64,000 nucleotides of DNA, from contig OX344757.2 of NCBI GenBank assembly GCA_947034885.2, forward strand, positions 4,154,001 to 4,218,000. The letters are read 5' to 3'. Shown here one piece after another: positions 10,480 through 20,768 of this stretch. The translations under genes and the position numbers were made by a program. The DNA is from Thuidium tamariscinum (Eukaryota > Streptophyta > Bryopsida > Hypnales > Thuidiaceae). How positions within the stretch are numbered: the stretch's first letter is position 1; each line of letters begins with the position of its first letter. The notes under the pieces were generated by a model. The model was given only the letters and a program-made list of their open reading frames with translations. It was not told the origin of the DNA and made no database searches.

Positions 10480-10895
10480 ATCTTGGGTGTTTGGTTAAGT
10501 TCATAATACAAGAACCAACCCATTCCCAATCCACTCCAAATTTGGGTAGAGTGGGGAAGTTTATCTTCAATTAGTTCCAAAATGAACAAGTAAGCATGAA
10601 TGGCGCATTCTGATTGAGCTCTATGACTCAATTTTGCAATGAGCCCTTGGGCAAAAGTAGGATGACCTATATGATCAATATGGAACAAATACAATCTTTG
10701 TCTAGAAAATTCATAGTAATTTTAATTTGGGAAATAAACTTTTCCCTAACAACATATTATTTTGTACTCTACATATGTTCAATTGCTAAAGTGGTCAAAA
10801 ATAGTTGGCTCCCTACACCCAAAAAAGATAAGCTGGTCTCCATGGAAATCAACTTTGGGAGTATTACAAGAACCTTTTGTTTAGTAAAATATTAG
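10480..10895. repeat. Dispersed repeat family J
   Basis: Blocks 'aggatgacctatatgatcaa', 'aattttaatttgggaaataaa' and 'caattgctaaagtggtcaaa' recur in order at 33.0-33.3 and 57.4-57.7 kb. The ends are not defined, and no protein is encoded. Confidence 0.5.
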
Positions 10896-10976
10896 GACTA
10901 TTGTCCTAATTAGAAGGATTTCTTGTTCATCTATGGAACACTTAGTATCTACAATATCCTTCTAAAGTTAGCTTAA

Positions 10977-11755
10977 CCTCTAAATGCCAAAGGCATCAAA
11001 ATTTGGTATTTGCAAAATTGAAAAGTTGCTACTTTTTGTAGTTTAGATTTTTTGAGACCTTTTTTAGAATCTAGTTTTAGCATCAAAAATCCAATTTAAA
11101 ATGATTGATTATGATACTTCTATTCAAGATTTTGTGCCATGGGGTCAATTGCAATCTTGACTTTCCATAGTATTGAAGATTCTTTGAAAGGAGCCTCAAA
11201 TATTCTAGTGCTTGGAGAAAAAAACACATTAAAAATTCATTTAAAAAAATTGTAGAATAGATTTTGAGAAGCTATAAATTGATTGGGGTTATGCATGTTA
11301 TGCCTTTTAACTTCATATTTTTTTGGTGACCAAATTTTTTAATTTGACATGCAAAAAGAGAATCAAAAGACTTCAAGTCACTTTTGCAATTTTGACACCC
11401 TCATAATCAAACATTGCAATCTTTCAATCCATAAGTCATATCTTCTTCTTTTCCTAAGTGATCTCTAACATGTCTAGTTTGAACTTGTACAATTACATTT
11501 CAAAAAATTGATAATGCTTATACAAATATTGGCTTATGGTTCCATTTAGAGCAAATTCTAAAAAGGTCAAAAAAGTAGGAATTTGTTTTTGGCTCCATGT
11601 CAATTTGTTGGCTTTGAGAAATATAGGCTGAAATTTGGAGGGAGAGTGCTACAAAGGTGAGAATTGGCACAACAAAATTTTGCTCAAGTTAGAAAGAAAT
11701 GCTAAAAAAATAAATTCCATCAAGAACTTTAAGGCATGTGAATATGGTGGCATAA
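10977..11755. other. Intergenic, starts at a TTAA-CC motif
   Basis: TTAA at 10973 is followed by CCTCTAAATGCCAAAGGC, which resembles family F ends, but I found no matching right end before 11765. The remainder is AT-rich and shows nothing else. Confidence 0.35.
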
Positions 11756-11764
11756 TGGTATATT

Positions 11765-11930
11765 CACTAGAAGAAATTTGCATTTGCCTCAACAAAATCT
11801 ACTTGATGTGTTTGTTGAGGCAAACACAAAAATTGTGTTGACAAACGCAGAAAAACACAATTTTTTGCGTTTGCCTCAACAAACACATCAAGTAGGTCTT
11901 TGTTGAGGCAAATGCAAATTTCTTCTAGTG
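11765..11930. mobile_element. CACTA-type miniature element
   Basis: 166 bp beginning CACTAGAAGAAATTTGCATT and ending in its inverse. The inverted arms run for about 75 bp with few mismatches around a short loop. A 3-bp direct duplication ATT flanks it (11762-11764 and 11931-11933). CACTA ends with a 3-bp target duplication define the CACTA (EnSpm/CMC) superfamily. There is no coding capacity, so it depends on a transposase elsewhere. Confidence 0.9.
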
Positions 11931-12011
11931 ATTGAAATGCAATAAAGTTAATTTGGTGCCATACCAATTCAATATGGATAAAATGACACTAAAAAGACCT
12001 CAGTTGTATTA

Positions 12012-12535
12012 AGGTAGGAGCCTTGAACTCCAATAGGGCATTTAAACTGATCAGGATTGTGAGGTACATTTTGCTTTCTTCAATGTACAAAATCTGCACA
12101 TTTCAAGAGGTGGTTGCTCTCGATGACTACAAATGACCACTTTTTTTTTCAACTTCAAAAATTTGTAACTACTTTTGCAAAGCTCCAAAAAACATGAAAC
12201 AACTTCAATTAAGGTAGGTACACCCAAAAAAAACCCTGTTCTAAAAGCGCCATCTATAGTGCACATACATTTCAAAAATCAGTCATGTTCGCAGACTGTA
12301 GATGGCGCTTTCAGAAACAGACTATGACCGTTAATAACTTTTGCATACAGTATCCAAATCCTGTGTTCTTTGGTGCGTTGGAACATGCTTCCACTTACTC
12401 ACAAGACTGCATAAAAATCTGAACTAGCTAATAACAGGAACTAGGCACAGTATGAAAAACTGGCGCTTTGGGGTGTACCTACCTTAGATGCCTATTCCAC
12501 ATGTCTTTCAAGGAAAAATTCACTTTTTTGATGTT
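12012..12535 (-). mobile_element. Family B MITE split by a family A insertion
   Basis: The left part is 12012-12209 (after TA at 12010-12011) and the right part is 12487 to about 12535. Joining them across one TA restores the B order: 'atgaaacaactt...TA-gatgcc...tttcaagga-aaa-tt'. The far right end has decayed. Confidence 0.8.
12212..12484 (+). mobile_element. Family A MITE nested in family B
   Basis: 273 bp, from AGGTAGGTACACCC to GGGTGTACCTACCT, flanked by TA (12210-12211, 12485-12486). The host B element is continuous if the element plus one TA is removed, which shows directly that TA is the duplicated target. Confidence 0.92.
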
Positions 12536-12539
12536 GAGC

Positions 12540-12955
12540 ATTTAGGGTTAAGTTCAGCAGGGCGGGTTTCTTTTTGGATTGCAAAGGATAAGTTTCAGGT
12601 TTGGGCTGCCTTTCTTCAAGTCTGCACTCTGCAGTGCGTGGGATGAGGTCGGCAGTCAGAGACATGGATCATGTGTGCATTAAAGGCCATTTGAAGCTCC
12701 CTTCCGCAAACTTAAAAGAAGTTCAGGAAGTTATCTTCTGGCGGGGGTCCAGATTCTGGATAAGCTTGAACATCCCTCCCAACCTTCAAGTTACGGCAAC
12801 CGATTATATTTGTCAGAGTGTTTTCAAACTCAACTGACCTGATCAAGACGGCAGATCGGAAGGAACTCGAGGAAGGGATAAGATCAGATTAATCCAATCA
12901 GAGATTCAGAGTCCGGAAGGTGATCTCTCGAAGGACGCAAGTCGCACAATGTACT
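12540..12955. other. GC-richer island without a recognised gene
   Basis: Composition rises sharply against the flanking MITEs. The plus frame 12601-12837 (78 codons) carries no recognisable motif. It could be a gene remnant or an unclassified element. Confidence 0.35.
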
Positions 12956-12962
12956 TATGGTA

Positions 12963-13205
12963 AGGTAGAAGTACCTATAATGGATAACTTCAGCATTTCA
13001 GCATGTGGGAAATTCAGGGCGAAATTAAGCTTAAGGGCAAAACACCCATTCCCGTTCATGTATCCAAAACCGTCCAAATGTAGCAGGGGTGCACATTTTT
13101 CTTTGAAAAATGTGCACCGCTGCTACATTTGGACGGTTTTGGATACATGAACGGGAATGGGTGTTTTGCCCTTACTTTTAGTGTGTGCAAACATAAGAGC
13201 ATCCC
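12963..13205 (+). mobile_element. Family D element interrupted by a palindrome
   Basis: Begins AGGTAGAAGTACCTATAATG after TA (12961-12962), as does the D copy at 33370. The two stay alignable through 'agcatgt...gaattgagctta' and resume at 'gtgtatgcaaatataag', with the palindrome of 13034-13177 as extra sequence here. The right end was not found. Confidence 0.65.
13034..13177. mobile_element. Near-perfect palindromic insertion (fold-back)
   Basis: Bases 13032-13101 pair with 13105-13174: 69 of 70 positions, with one G/G mismatch (13087/13119) and a TTT loop. Against the uninterrupted D copy at 33.4 kb it is an insertion flanked by TTA (13031-13033 and 13178-13180), the target size of PIF/Harbinger MITEs. 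The outer end reads AGGGCAAAACACCC. If transcribed it would fold as a long hairpin. Confidence 0.8.
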
Positions 13206-13640
13206 TATGGGCTGCGCATGAGAGAGGCCCGGGCTGGGGATGCTTGTGGAGTCATTGAAGAAGCCCAGACTTGGTCAAATAAAATTTTCCCACCCCAACA
13301 TGGTGAATGAACATAGGGAACAAATAATTTCTGATTTCGAGGTGCTTTGTCATGGATTTTGATAAAAACATATATAATATAATATATAATATAATAAACT
13401 CCGATCCACTTGCAAAAAGCAGTCCGGCATGAATAAAGTGTCTGTTCGTCATGACAATGAGCCAATGTCCACAGGATCAAGGGCTATTGATGCAAGACTA
13501 CTCTTTCCTTTCGAAAATAGACACTAAAGTAACAAGTAACAAGTTCAAAGCATCCAAGCTTTAATTTTGTTTTGTTAGATTTAATAAGATTAATTAGACT
13601 AATTTAACTTCATTTTAGTGATTAATTTATTAGTATTGGG
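13206..13640. other. Intergenic, nothing firm
   Basis: Moderate GC to about 13.3 kb, then a TATAATATAATATATAATAT-rich stretch (13370-13395). No gene or repeat end was recognised. Confidence 0.35.
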
Positions 13641-13674
13641 TAAGTATGCAATGTAGTGTGCCTTGTTGGGTTTC

Positions 13675-13944
13675 TTATTCTATTGGAAGTGGTTGGTTGT
13701 TTTCAATTCTTCTTTTATGTAGAATGATTGATCCAGCGTATTGTATGGCTATGGTATTGATTGTTTTGAAAGTGTGCGTTAGAGCAGTTTCTGTTAATTT
13801 AAGTTTGGCTTCAAGGATTTTCATTGAAGGAATGTGTGTTGTTCCTCTAGTTCCTGCTGTAATGACAATAAGTGGATCTATTTTCCATCCTTGGGCCGCG
13901 ATACTATTTATTAATGGTTGGTATTTTTGAAAAACAACCCTTAG
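13675..13944 (-). pseudogene. C-terminal fragment of a LINE-type reverse transcriptase
   Basis: 89 codons are open on the minus strand and end in TAA. The frame reads KYQPLINSIAAQGW, then VITAGTRGTTH, INTIAIQYAGSIILHKRR and ENNQPLPIE. This is the layout of the far C-terminal tail of many non-LTR retrotransposon polyproteins: a 'Y-PL...GW' strand, a 'V-T-G-RG' turn, then a helix with two hydrophobic faces. No catalytic reverse-transcriptase motif remains, because the frame is closed by TGA just upstream (13945-13947). The family assignment is from memory of the pattern and is moderate. It is the only transposon protein remnant I see in the window. Confidence 0.5.
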
Positions 13945-14440
13945 TCAATGCTGAAGTGCCTCGGAAGTAGGATTAAAAAAAATTTAAAAGCACATTGAGC
14001 CCATCCAACTTTTCTCCAATTGGCTGAGCCTCTCACTACCAATCTCACCCCTTTTTGTATGAAATCTTAGTTGAGTCTTTGGTCTTTGTTCTTCTATTTT
14101 TTTAACACTCTAATTCTATGGAAATTTCTCCTCCCAAGCTAAAAAATAGAAATAAGAAACAACTTACAACAAGAGAGGCTCTATCTTCCTAGCATGTGGC
14201 TTGTCTTTTGAGTAAGGTAGCTAGTCAAATTTTTCCTACACTAGCTTTCATTGAGACAAAGTCCCAACCTCCCCTTTGGTCTAGAGCCAAAAAAATTGAG
14301 TGTTTTTTTATAGCCAAGAGCTCTAAAATGGTCCAATTTGACTGGTAACAATGCTTAGAAATCTTCATTTCACTTGGTTGTATCCCAAGTGCGAATCATC
14401 ACCCACAACTCAATAAATAATACATGAATAATTCCAAGTT
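13945..14440. other. Intergenic, nothing recognised
   Basis: If the reverse-transcriptase tail belonged to a longer copy, its upstream coding region should lie here on the minus strand. I could not follow it. Confidence 0.35.
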
Positions 14441-14444
14441 CAAC

Positions 14445-14739
14445 CAAGGTGGGGCCCTCTAAAATGCACTACTAATTTAAAACCACCATCATCACTCTAT
14501 ACACATTTCGAAAATCATTATGTACTTATGTCAAAGAATAGATTCTAAAAATCTCTACAAAAAAATCCTTCAACTCTTCATACGTTTTGTACATTGTATT
14601 TGAATGTCATGTTCTTTGGCCATACATTGAAACCTCCTTTCACTTGCTAAAAAGAAAATGCAAAAATTTAACCTATCTAACTAAGAACACTAACTATACA
14701 CAATAGCCAAAAGTAGTGCTGTTTTACAAGTACCTACTT
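14445..14739 (+). mobile_element. Family A-related MITE, diverged
   Basis: Carries the A order 'ccatcatcactctatacacatttcgaaaatca', then 'ttcttttggcc', 'ttcacttgct' and 'caatagccaaaagt', and ends near AAGTACCTACTT. The termini are decayed. Confidence 0.6.
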
Positions 14740-14869
14740 CATGCAATTACCGCTTGGTAAGTGTATGGCACGCATCACCAACTCAATCACATCTATAGCT
14801 TAAGACTATTTGTTTGTTATGTTGAGAGATCTCCCGGCCCATGTGTCCCCCGTCCACTTTCTTGGTACC

Positions 14870-15040
14870 TTCAGAAAGCTCTGAGTGAGGAGGGGTGCAC
14901 GGGCTTTCATTTGTGACACTCCAACACACAGTGAGAAAGATATCGAATTTCGAAATTTCTATGCAAAAAAAATTAGTGAAAGTTACTTTCTACTTTTGTT
15001 TTGGCTGTGGCAACAACACAGGGCACACTAACTTAGTCCG
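14870..15040. repeat. Dispersed repeat family K
   Basis: Contains 'ggtgcacgggcttt-atttgtg' and TTTTGGCTGTGGCAACAACA, which recur at 24.5-24.8 kb and, inverted, at 31.4-31.6 and 40.2-40.4 kb. It is non-coding. Confidence 0.55.
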
Positions 15041-15118
15041 AGTGAAAGGGCGGTGAGCAAGCACGACGCAAGTGTGAGAAGACGGACCAGTGCAAATGAG
15101 GGTCATTTTTTTCAGGTC

Positions 15119-15900
15119 ACAAATTGGGAGCCTGCCATATAGATTATAGAAGATTGCTGCACATCGTGGGACCTCGGATTCTTCCGAATCTCCCTCGTAT
15201 AGGAATTTATACAAGTGTATTCCTGCGTGAGATTCATTCCATTCCAACCCAGGCAGTTGAAGATTGATAAAAAAATGACTGAGAGGAATTCATCTAACTG
15301 ACCGTCTCATCTTACGAGCTCTCAATTTAGCTGCGGCATTCGAGAATGATGAGAGAATGTTGGACTGTACTTCCTCCTCTTCGACGGATCGATCAGCGAG
15401 TTGCCTGCCTTCAGTGCGCGTTCGTCAGTTTCTCATCCATGATATTGCCCGCTAAGTTTCTAAATTGGGAGCCTGCCATCTGAGCAAGTAGTAGTGCACC
15501 GAAATAGAATATTGCTGCAATATACCCACATCGTGGGAGGATTCTTTCGAATCTCCTCCGGTGTAGGAATTCATCCAAGTGTCAACTGGCCAGAATGCGT
15601 CGGAATCATTCCAACCCATTTAATTTGATCGGAATTAGAAATGACTGAGCGGAACTCATGTATCGGGTCAAGTATCACCCATCTGAGGTCGAGCTCCGTC
15701 TCAATTTAGCTGCATTCCGTCGAGGATCGGGAATGAGAGAATGTTGGACTGGGCTAACCACTTACTGTAGCTCCTCCGATCCTCTTCGATCAGGAAGCTG
15801 AAGCCGTTCAGCACTCACTCTTCGATCGTTGCCTGAGTGCGTTCGTCAGTTTCTCATCTGAGAGACGGATTCACGAATTGAATGAATGTATTACCCGCGA
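15119..15900. repeat. GC-rich tandem duplication, two units
   Basis: Unit 1 is 15119-15461 and unit 2 is 15462-15900. Both begin AAATTGGGAGCCTGCCAT and keep the order 'catcgtggga', 'tcgaatctcc', 'atgactgag', 'tctcaatttagctgc', GAGAGAATGTTGGACTG and 'gcgttcgtcagtttctcat'. They differ by many indels. No long open frame spans them, and the function is unknown. Confidence 0.75.
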
Positions 15901-15904
15901 ACTT

Positions 15905-16233
15905 CTATTTCAGAAAAGACAAACCCGAATGCTGTCAGTATCCGTCTTCCTTGTTTTGGGCGGTTTCTATTTCTGTTGTTTCTATCCACAAAGCAGACAG
16001 TTAGCGACTGCGTTGCGTTCGTCAGTTCGCAGAGATGGAAATCATGGAATGCAATTGCAGCCAGTGCCCCGCCGCTGGGTTGAGTGGGTTTCAGAAAAGA
16101 CAAATGCCAATGCTGTCAGTAAGTTATTCCGTCTGAGCGAGCCTTCTTCCCAGTCGGTTCAGTTTGTTTTTGCAGTGGGCGGTTTCCATTTTGGCACAAT
16201 TTGCAGTTTCTTTCCACCAAAATAGACATGGCC
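15905..16233. repeat. Second duplication within the GC-rich island
   Basis: TTTCAGAAAAGACAAA with ATGCTGTCAGTA occurs at about 15908 and 16089, and 'gggcggtttc-attt' follows each copy (15958, 16179). A short plus frame from ATG at 16034 ends at CTGTCA before GTAAGT, which would make a fair donor, but no second exon was recognised. Confidence 0.6.
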
Positions 16234-16560
16234 GTTCTGAGCTTGGAGGTGGAGGCGCTTGGCCGTATTCTTCTCTCTTCCACTGACTGCTGGAGTGCTG
16301 CAGACTGCAAAGGATAAGGGCGGAAGGGTCTCCTCCTGCCATGCTCCATCGGTGGCCACAGTTCATGGGGGAGCGAGCTCAGGGAGGAGGCTCCAAAGCC
16401 GCCGCTCAGGCCGGCTCTGAAACCGCCCACCTTCTCAAACGGGCCGGGGTGAACTGACCCCCTCGCTCGGCCACTTGGGAAAACGCTGGGATTTTTTTGT
16501 TTTTTTGCAAATTCTGAATTCATATTTGCAATCAGATGACCCAAATTCGTTCAGGTAAGA
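16234..16560. other. GC-rich segment, unassigned
   Basis: High GC, with a 142-codon minus frame (16116-16544) rich in Arg, Ser and Pro. That is what out-of-frame GC-rich DNA often gives. No domain was recognised. Confidence 0.3.
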
Positions 16561-16590
16561 GTTTAAGGTAAATCCGATAAACACAAAGTA

Positions 16591-16917
16591 GGGTAAGAGG
16601 TCCTATAATGGACCATCTAAGGGCTGAAACAGAATTTCAGGGAGGTAAAACTTCTAGAAATATTTTTTAGTAAACTTTTTTTGAAAGACAAGTAGAATTG
16701 ACATCTTACCCAAGTTGTTTCATATTTTTCTGAGCTTTTTTGAATTAGTTATCAAAATTTGAAGTTGAAAGGACATATGGCTCTAAAATGGTGCCTTAGC
16801 TAAAATGTACACTGTCAGTACACTACTGAAGGCTATGAAAAAGCAACATGTACAACTACTGTACATTTAAGATAGGGCACCATTTTAGAACCTGCTCCAT
16901 TTAAGAGCCTTCTACCT
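16591..16917 (+). mobile_element. Family B MITE, copy 3
   Basis: TA-flanked (16589-16590, 16918-16919), from GGGTAAGAGGTCC to GAGCCTTCTACCT. It is very close in sequence to the copy at 8752-9071. Confidence 0.85.
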
Positions 16918-17039
16918 TAGGGGGCTTTTTGCTTTACTTGCACCCTTGAAATTACTTGGAGTGACTGAGCAAGGGGGGCAGTTCACCCTGACCCTTAAAC
17001 ACCTACATTGTTTGTTACATGTTGCTTTTTCATCTTTAA

Positions 17040-17280
17040 CCCCTAAGAGCCCTATAACTTCAAGTATGGCCTCCCAGTTTTGAAAGATGTCCTTGTTTGA
17101 CTATTATAATCTTTTCAATGGTACGGTCAAAGGATGTGTTCCATTCCATGTACCTTTGGACATGTCTCTATTACCAATCGATATGGTCAGCTAGTGTGAA
17201 TCTTTTCTTAGGTGATAGTTTAATTGGAATGACTACAAAAGGATTTGAATTTCAGTGAATATGAACTTGGCACTCGAGGA
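17040..17280. mobile_element. TTAA-bounded element (family G)
   Basis: Exact TTAA lies on both sides (17036-17039, 17281-17284). The left end is CCCCTAAGAGCCC, but the complement of the right end, TCCTCGAGTGCC, is only partly similar. It shares its interior with bases 1-180. A family C element starts inside the right TTAA. Confidence 0.5.
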
Positions 17281-17283
17281 TTA

Positions 17284-17693
17284 AGGTAGAACCACCCTAA
17301 ACCAACCCGCACCCTATAGCCAACCTGTTGCTATGGACACATTTCCAACTAAAGTTAGAATGTTTTTTTTTCTCCTTTTCAAAGTTGAGACTAAAAGTTC
17401 ATGGTATATGTCCCATAGTACTCTGTAAGTCTGCATCAAAGTAGGAGTGAGTGAGTAGAAAAGTGTTTTTTATAGTGATCGGAATCATAAAAGTCCTATG
17501 ATTGGAAATGGGTCTGGCATATTGTTTGCCTTTCGAAATTCATTGTAATTTCAATTCATGCAATAAAATTACCAAAGTTTTTACAATCCCCATCATTCCT
17601 AACTTTGCATGTCTAAAAATATTTGCTTTGCCTCGCACTATACTGGATCATGTCCATAATACCTTAAATGATCAGTTACAGGTGGTTCTACAT
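17284..17693 (+). mobile_element. Family C element, copy 1
   Basis: Starts AGGTAGAACCACC after TA and ends near GGTGGTTCTACAT. It contains the C hallmarks 'tttttctccttttcaaagttga', 'atgtccca', 'attcattgtaatttcaattca' and 'aatatttgctttgc'. It is about 410 bp with no coding capacity. Confidence 0.7.
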
Positions 17694-17841
17694 TTAATTT
17701 CGATTCTTTGATGGGCACTTTAAGGACCTCCTCCCTTACTAACTAATATACTAGGGTCCGAGTGAGCAATTGCACTTGTCATATAGATTCTTTGCAGTCC
17801 GTGAATGGGTGGGGATGGATTGAGTAAGAATTCCACATATA

Positions 17842-18264
17842 AGGTAGAAGAACCTATTCCTAACCAAGGACCCATGCCCATTCTATAGGGTGCAACTATT
17901 TCCAACGATGGCTAGAACATATTTCCAATCAAAGTTTAAATTGTGTTTTTTCCTCCTTTTCAAAATTGGGCCCAATAAGATCATGGCACATGTTCCAAAA
18001 TAGTGAGCAAGAAAGTAGGAAGTAATGAGTGGGAAAGTACCGAGTGTATGATCAGAATTGAAAGAGTCTAAACATTGGCTAATAGTTTGGACAACTTTTG
18101 GGCTCCCAAAAATCGTAGTAATTTCAACTATGGGAATAAAATTCTAAAAAATTTATAATTTCTATATTTCCTATCTTTCTATGTGGCAAAAACTTGACTT
18201 GCTTCATATTGCTCAAGATTTGCTTGAGAATCGCTTGAGTGATCAACTATGGGTACCTTTACCT
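17842..18264 (+). mobile_element. Family C element, copy 2
   Basis: TA-flanked (17840-17841, 18265-18266), from AGGTAGAAGAACC to GGTACCTTTACCT. It has the same internal block order as copy 1, so the two lie in direct repeat 150 bp apart. Confidence 0.75.
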
Positions 18265-18419
18265 TATTTGATATAAACTTTTTCAAGATTGACCATTCTC
18301 AACCAATGGGGTTGACCACTAAATTTGATGAAATGCAAAATCCGTTTTTTCTACTCACCTTCTCAAACATGACAATTAGTACAACTCTTCTTGTATTCTA
18401 GAGCTTCATTTGCCCCTGA

Positions 18420-19260
18420 AGAAGCTTAAGATGAAGTTTTTAGAAACTCTATACCTACCTACAAACTAAAATTCTTCATAACTTTCATCTCATTCCTTAA
18501 AATGGAATGATTCAAAGCTTCATGTATATAAATAAATCTAAAGAATTAGTTTCAAATTTTTATTTTTTTAAAAAGTGACTTTAAAGAAGTTTTTTCAACT
18601 ACTTAGGCTACTTGTTGAATAATGAAAATCACATATCATACAATAATTTTTTTACTATATAGTCAATAGTTATGAAAATTATTGGGTCTCAAAGCTATTG
18701 TGTGAATTTTTCAAAGACCGAAAACATTAGATGAGATTTGAGGACTCCAAAGGGCCGTGTTGGGCCTATTCCAAAAACTATTCCTAGCCCTTGCTAGCTA
18801 CTATTAGACTAGCGTTTACCAAAAATTAAAAAAATTAAAAAAAAATTAATCTTGAAATGCAAACAAAAATCCCCCTAAAACAATTCAATTTTTTTTAATG
18901 ACATAGTACATTTGTGTCCACATCAAATTCTTGCGATTCTATGTTCTTACAACAATTTCTACATTTTTACAATCTAAGAACTTACAGTCTCTTAGAGACC
19001 TCAAATGTCTTCTAATAATAAAAACTCCATTTGTAGAGAGCTACCCAAAATCACTATGTTGCCAAAAAAATGCATCTTTTGCATTTTTGGAATTAAAAAG
19101 ATTTTAAAATTTGTAACTATAGGATTTGATTCTTGACTAGTACAAAAATCATGTATAATAAATTTGAGCTTTGAGGAAAAAGTAAATGTGGAAACAAAGT
19201 GTGCAAAGTAGGGCAAAATGTTTTTTTCAAGATAACTCGGGCTTTTGACAGTTGACTTTG
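18420..19260 (+). repeat. Family H repeat interrupted by a family E element
   Basis: Matches the repeats at 40.56-41.4 and 62.2-63.0 kb: 'aaactaaaattcttcataac', 'aatggaatgattcaaagctt', 'gaaaattattgggt', then 'actccattt', 'ctatgttgccaaaaaaatg'. The match breaks at 18725 and resumes at about 19018, exactly where the E element sits. Confidence 0.65.
18725..19017. mobile_element. Family E element nested in family H
   Basis: Ends CATTAGATGAGATTTGAGG and CCTCAAATGTCTTCTAAT. The interior includes 'ccaaagggcc-t-ttgggcctattcc' and 'gctagctactattagactagc'. It is about 293 bp. Confidence 0.75.
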
Positions 19261-19372
19261 TCAAGCTTCTGGATCTCATTATACCTCAAATTTTATTTTT
19301 AAGGAATATTTAAAGACTAATGTCTTCAATTTGTATAAAGAAATGTGTTAGGAAGAAGTCTAGGATGAAGTA

Positions 19373-19696
19373 AGGTAGGAGGTCTATAAACCACCCATCT
19401 AACACCTAAAATTGAATTTTGAGAAGCAAAATTTTCTTGAAATCTTTTTAATAAATTTTCTTTGAAAGCTAAGTAGAATTGGCATCTAATCCAAGTCGTT
19501 TCATATTCTTTGAAACTTTGTAGAATTAGTTATGAATTTTTGAAGTCAAAATGACATTCGATTTAAAATTGCCCACTTCCTCAAATGTATACTATTTGTG
19601 TATTCTTATAAAGATGAAAAAGCATCATGTACAATAAGTGGACATTCAAAGAAGTCAGCAATTCTATTGTTCAAAGTGTTCTTGAGCCTTTTACCT
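19373..19696 (+). mobile_element. Family B MITE, copy 4
   Basis: TA-flanked (19371-19372, 19697-19698), from AGGTAGGAGGTC to GAGCCTTTTACCT, with standard B internal order. Confidence 0.8.
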
Positions 19697-19699
19697 TAC

Positions 19700-20250
19700 A
19701 CAAATATTCAATGTAAAGTGATGAGCTTTGCTTGCTTGAATTGGATATTTAAACCCAAAAAATAATAGCAATTCTTTTGCACCCATTAATGGTTGTATTA
19801 TGAGATCCTCTATTAGTTTGTTTGTTTCCCTACTTTCAATATATGAGAACATAAAGGACATAAACTTAAATCTAATACTCCATTTTAGATTCCCAAATTT
19901 CTTATAACTCATTTTGACTTGCAAGAAGCTTTAGGAGTTAATAATTCTATAAGGTCAATTGAGAAGGTTGATTTTAAGATTCATTTCATTATTAGGAAAT
20001 TTATAAGGTTGATCTCATTGTTTACATAAATAAATTTAAATAGAGATCACTACAATAGATTTTTTAAAGGTAAAAAAACAATCCTTTCTCACTCCCTATA
20101 TTCTTCTCAAATACCAACTTTTCTATGGCAAAATTTTCATAGCCAAAAATCTTTAAAAGACTATTATTAATGTCTCTCCTAACTTCACACTTTCCATTCA
20201 CAAATGATGTAAAGTATGGTGGTACCTCCCAAACCACCACTTTCTGTTAC
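19700..20250. other. Intergenic, nothing recognised
   Basis: AT-rich with no convincing frame or element ends. Confidence 0.4.
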
Positions 20251-20252
20251 TA

Positions 20253-20495
20253 AGGTGGTTATATCTAAAAAGCGCACCATTCCTAAAAGCGCCATCTACA
20301 ATCAATGAACATTTTCAAAATTAGTGATGTACACATGCTATATATAGATGGTGCTTTTAGAAACGGACTTTGACCTTTAATAACTTTTGCATATAGTATC
20401 CAAATGTTGCGTTCTTTGGTGCGTTGGAACATGCTTTTACTTGCCAACAAGATTGTATAAAAATCTAAATAGCCTAATCACAATAACTAAAGTAG
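20253..20495 (+). mobile_element. Family A MITE, right end lost
   Basis: Starts AGGTGGTTATATC after TA (20251-20252) and keeps 'aagcgccatctac', ATAACTTTTGCATATAGTAT and 'gttctttggtgcgttggaac'. The right terminus is missing, and a family J fragment follows to about 20680. Confidence 0.7.
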
Positions 20496-20768
20496 CCTAC
20501 CCATTTTCGATCAACCCCCCCACCACATTTCCAATCTATACACTCATTCCTTTCCATGAAGTTGTGGTGCAACTCTTGAAGCAATTGTGGCACATTATAA
20601 TTGGTTGTAAGGCTCTCATAAATGCAATCAGTCCTTGTTCGATTTTGCAATCAACCTATAGTCATAAATAGTAAGGTCCATATTACCATTATAGGTAAAA
20701 AAGAATCTTCTACTAAATTTTTTTCATAATAATTACACTTTATGTAATAAAATTTTAGAAAAATATGC

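Noticed and set aside
13646-13930. 94-codon plus-strand hydrophobic frame
   Set aside because: It is the antisense shadow of the minus-strand reverse-transcriptase-like tail, which reads far better as protein.
16116-16544. 142-codon minus frame in the GC-rich island
   Set aside because: Arg/Ser/Pro-rich composition typical of chance frames in GC-rich DNA. It overlaps tandem duplications and no motif was recognised.
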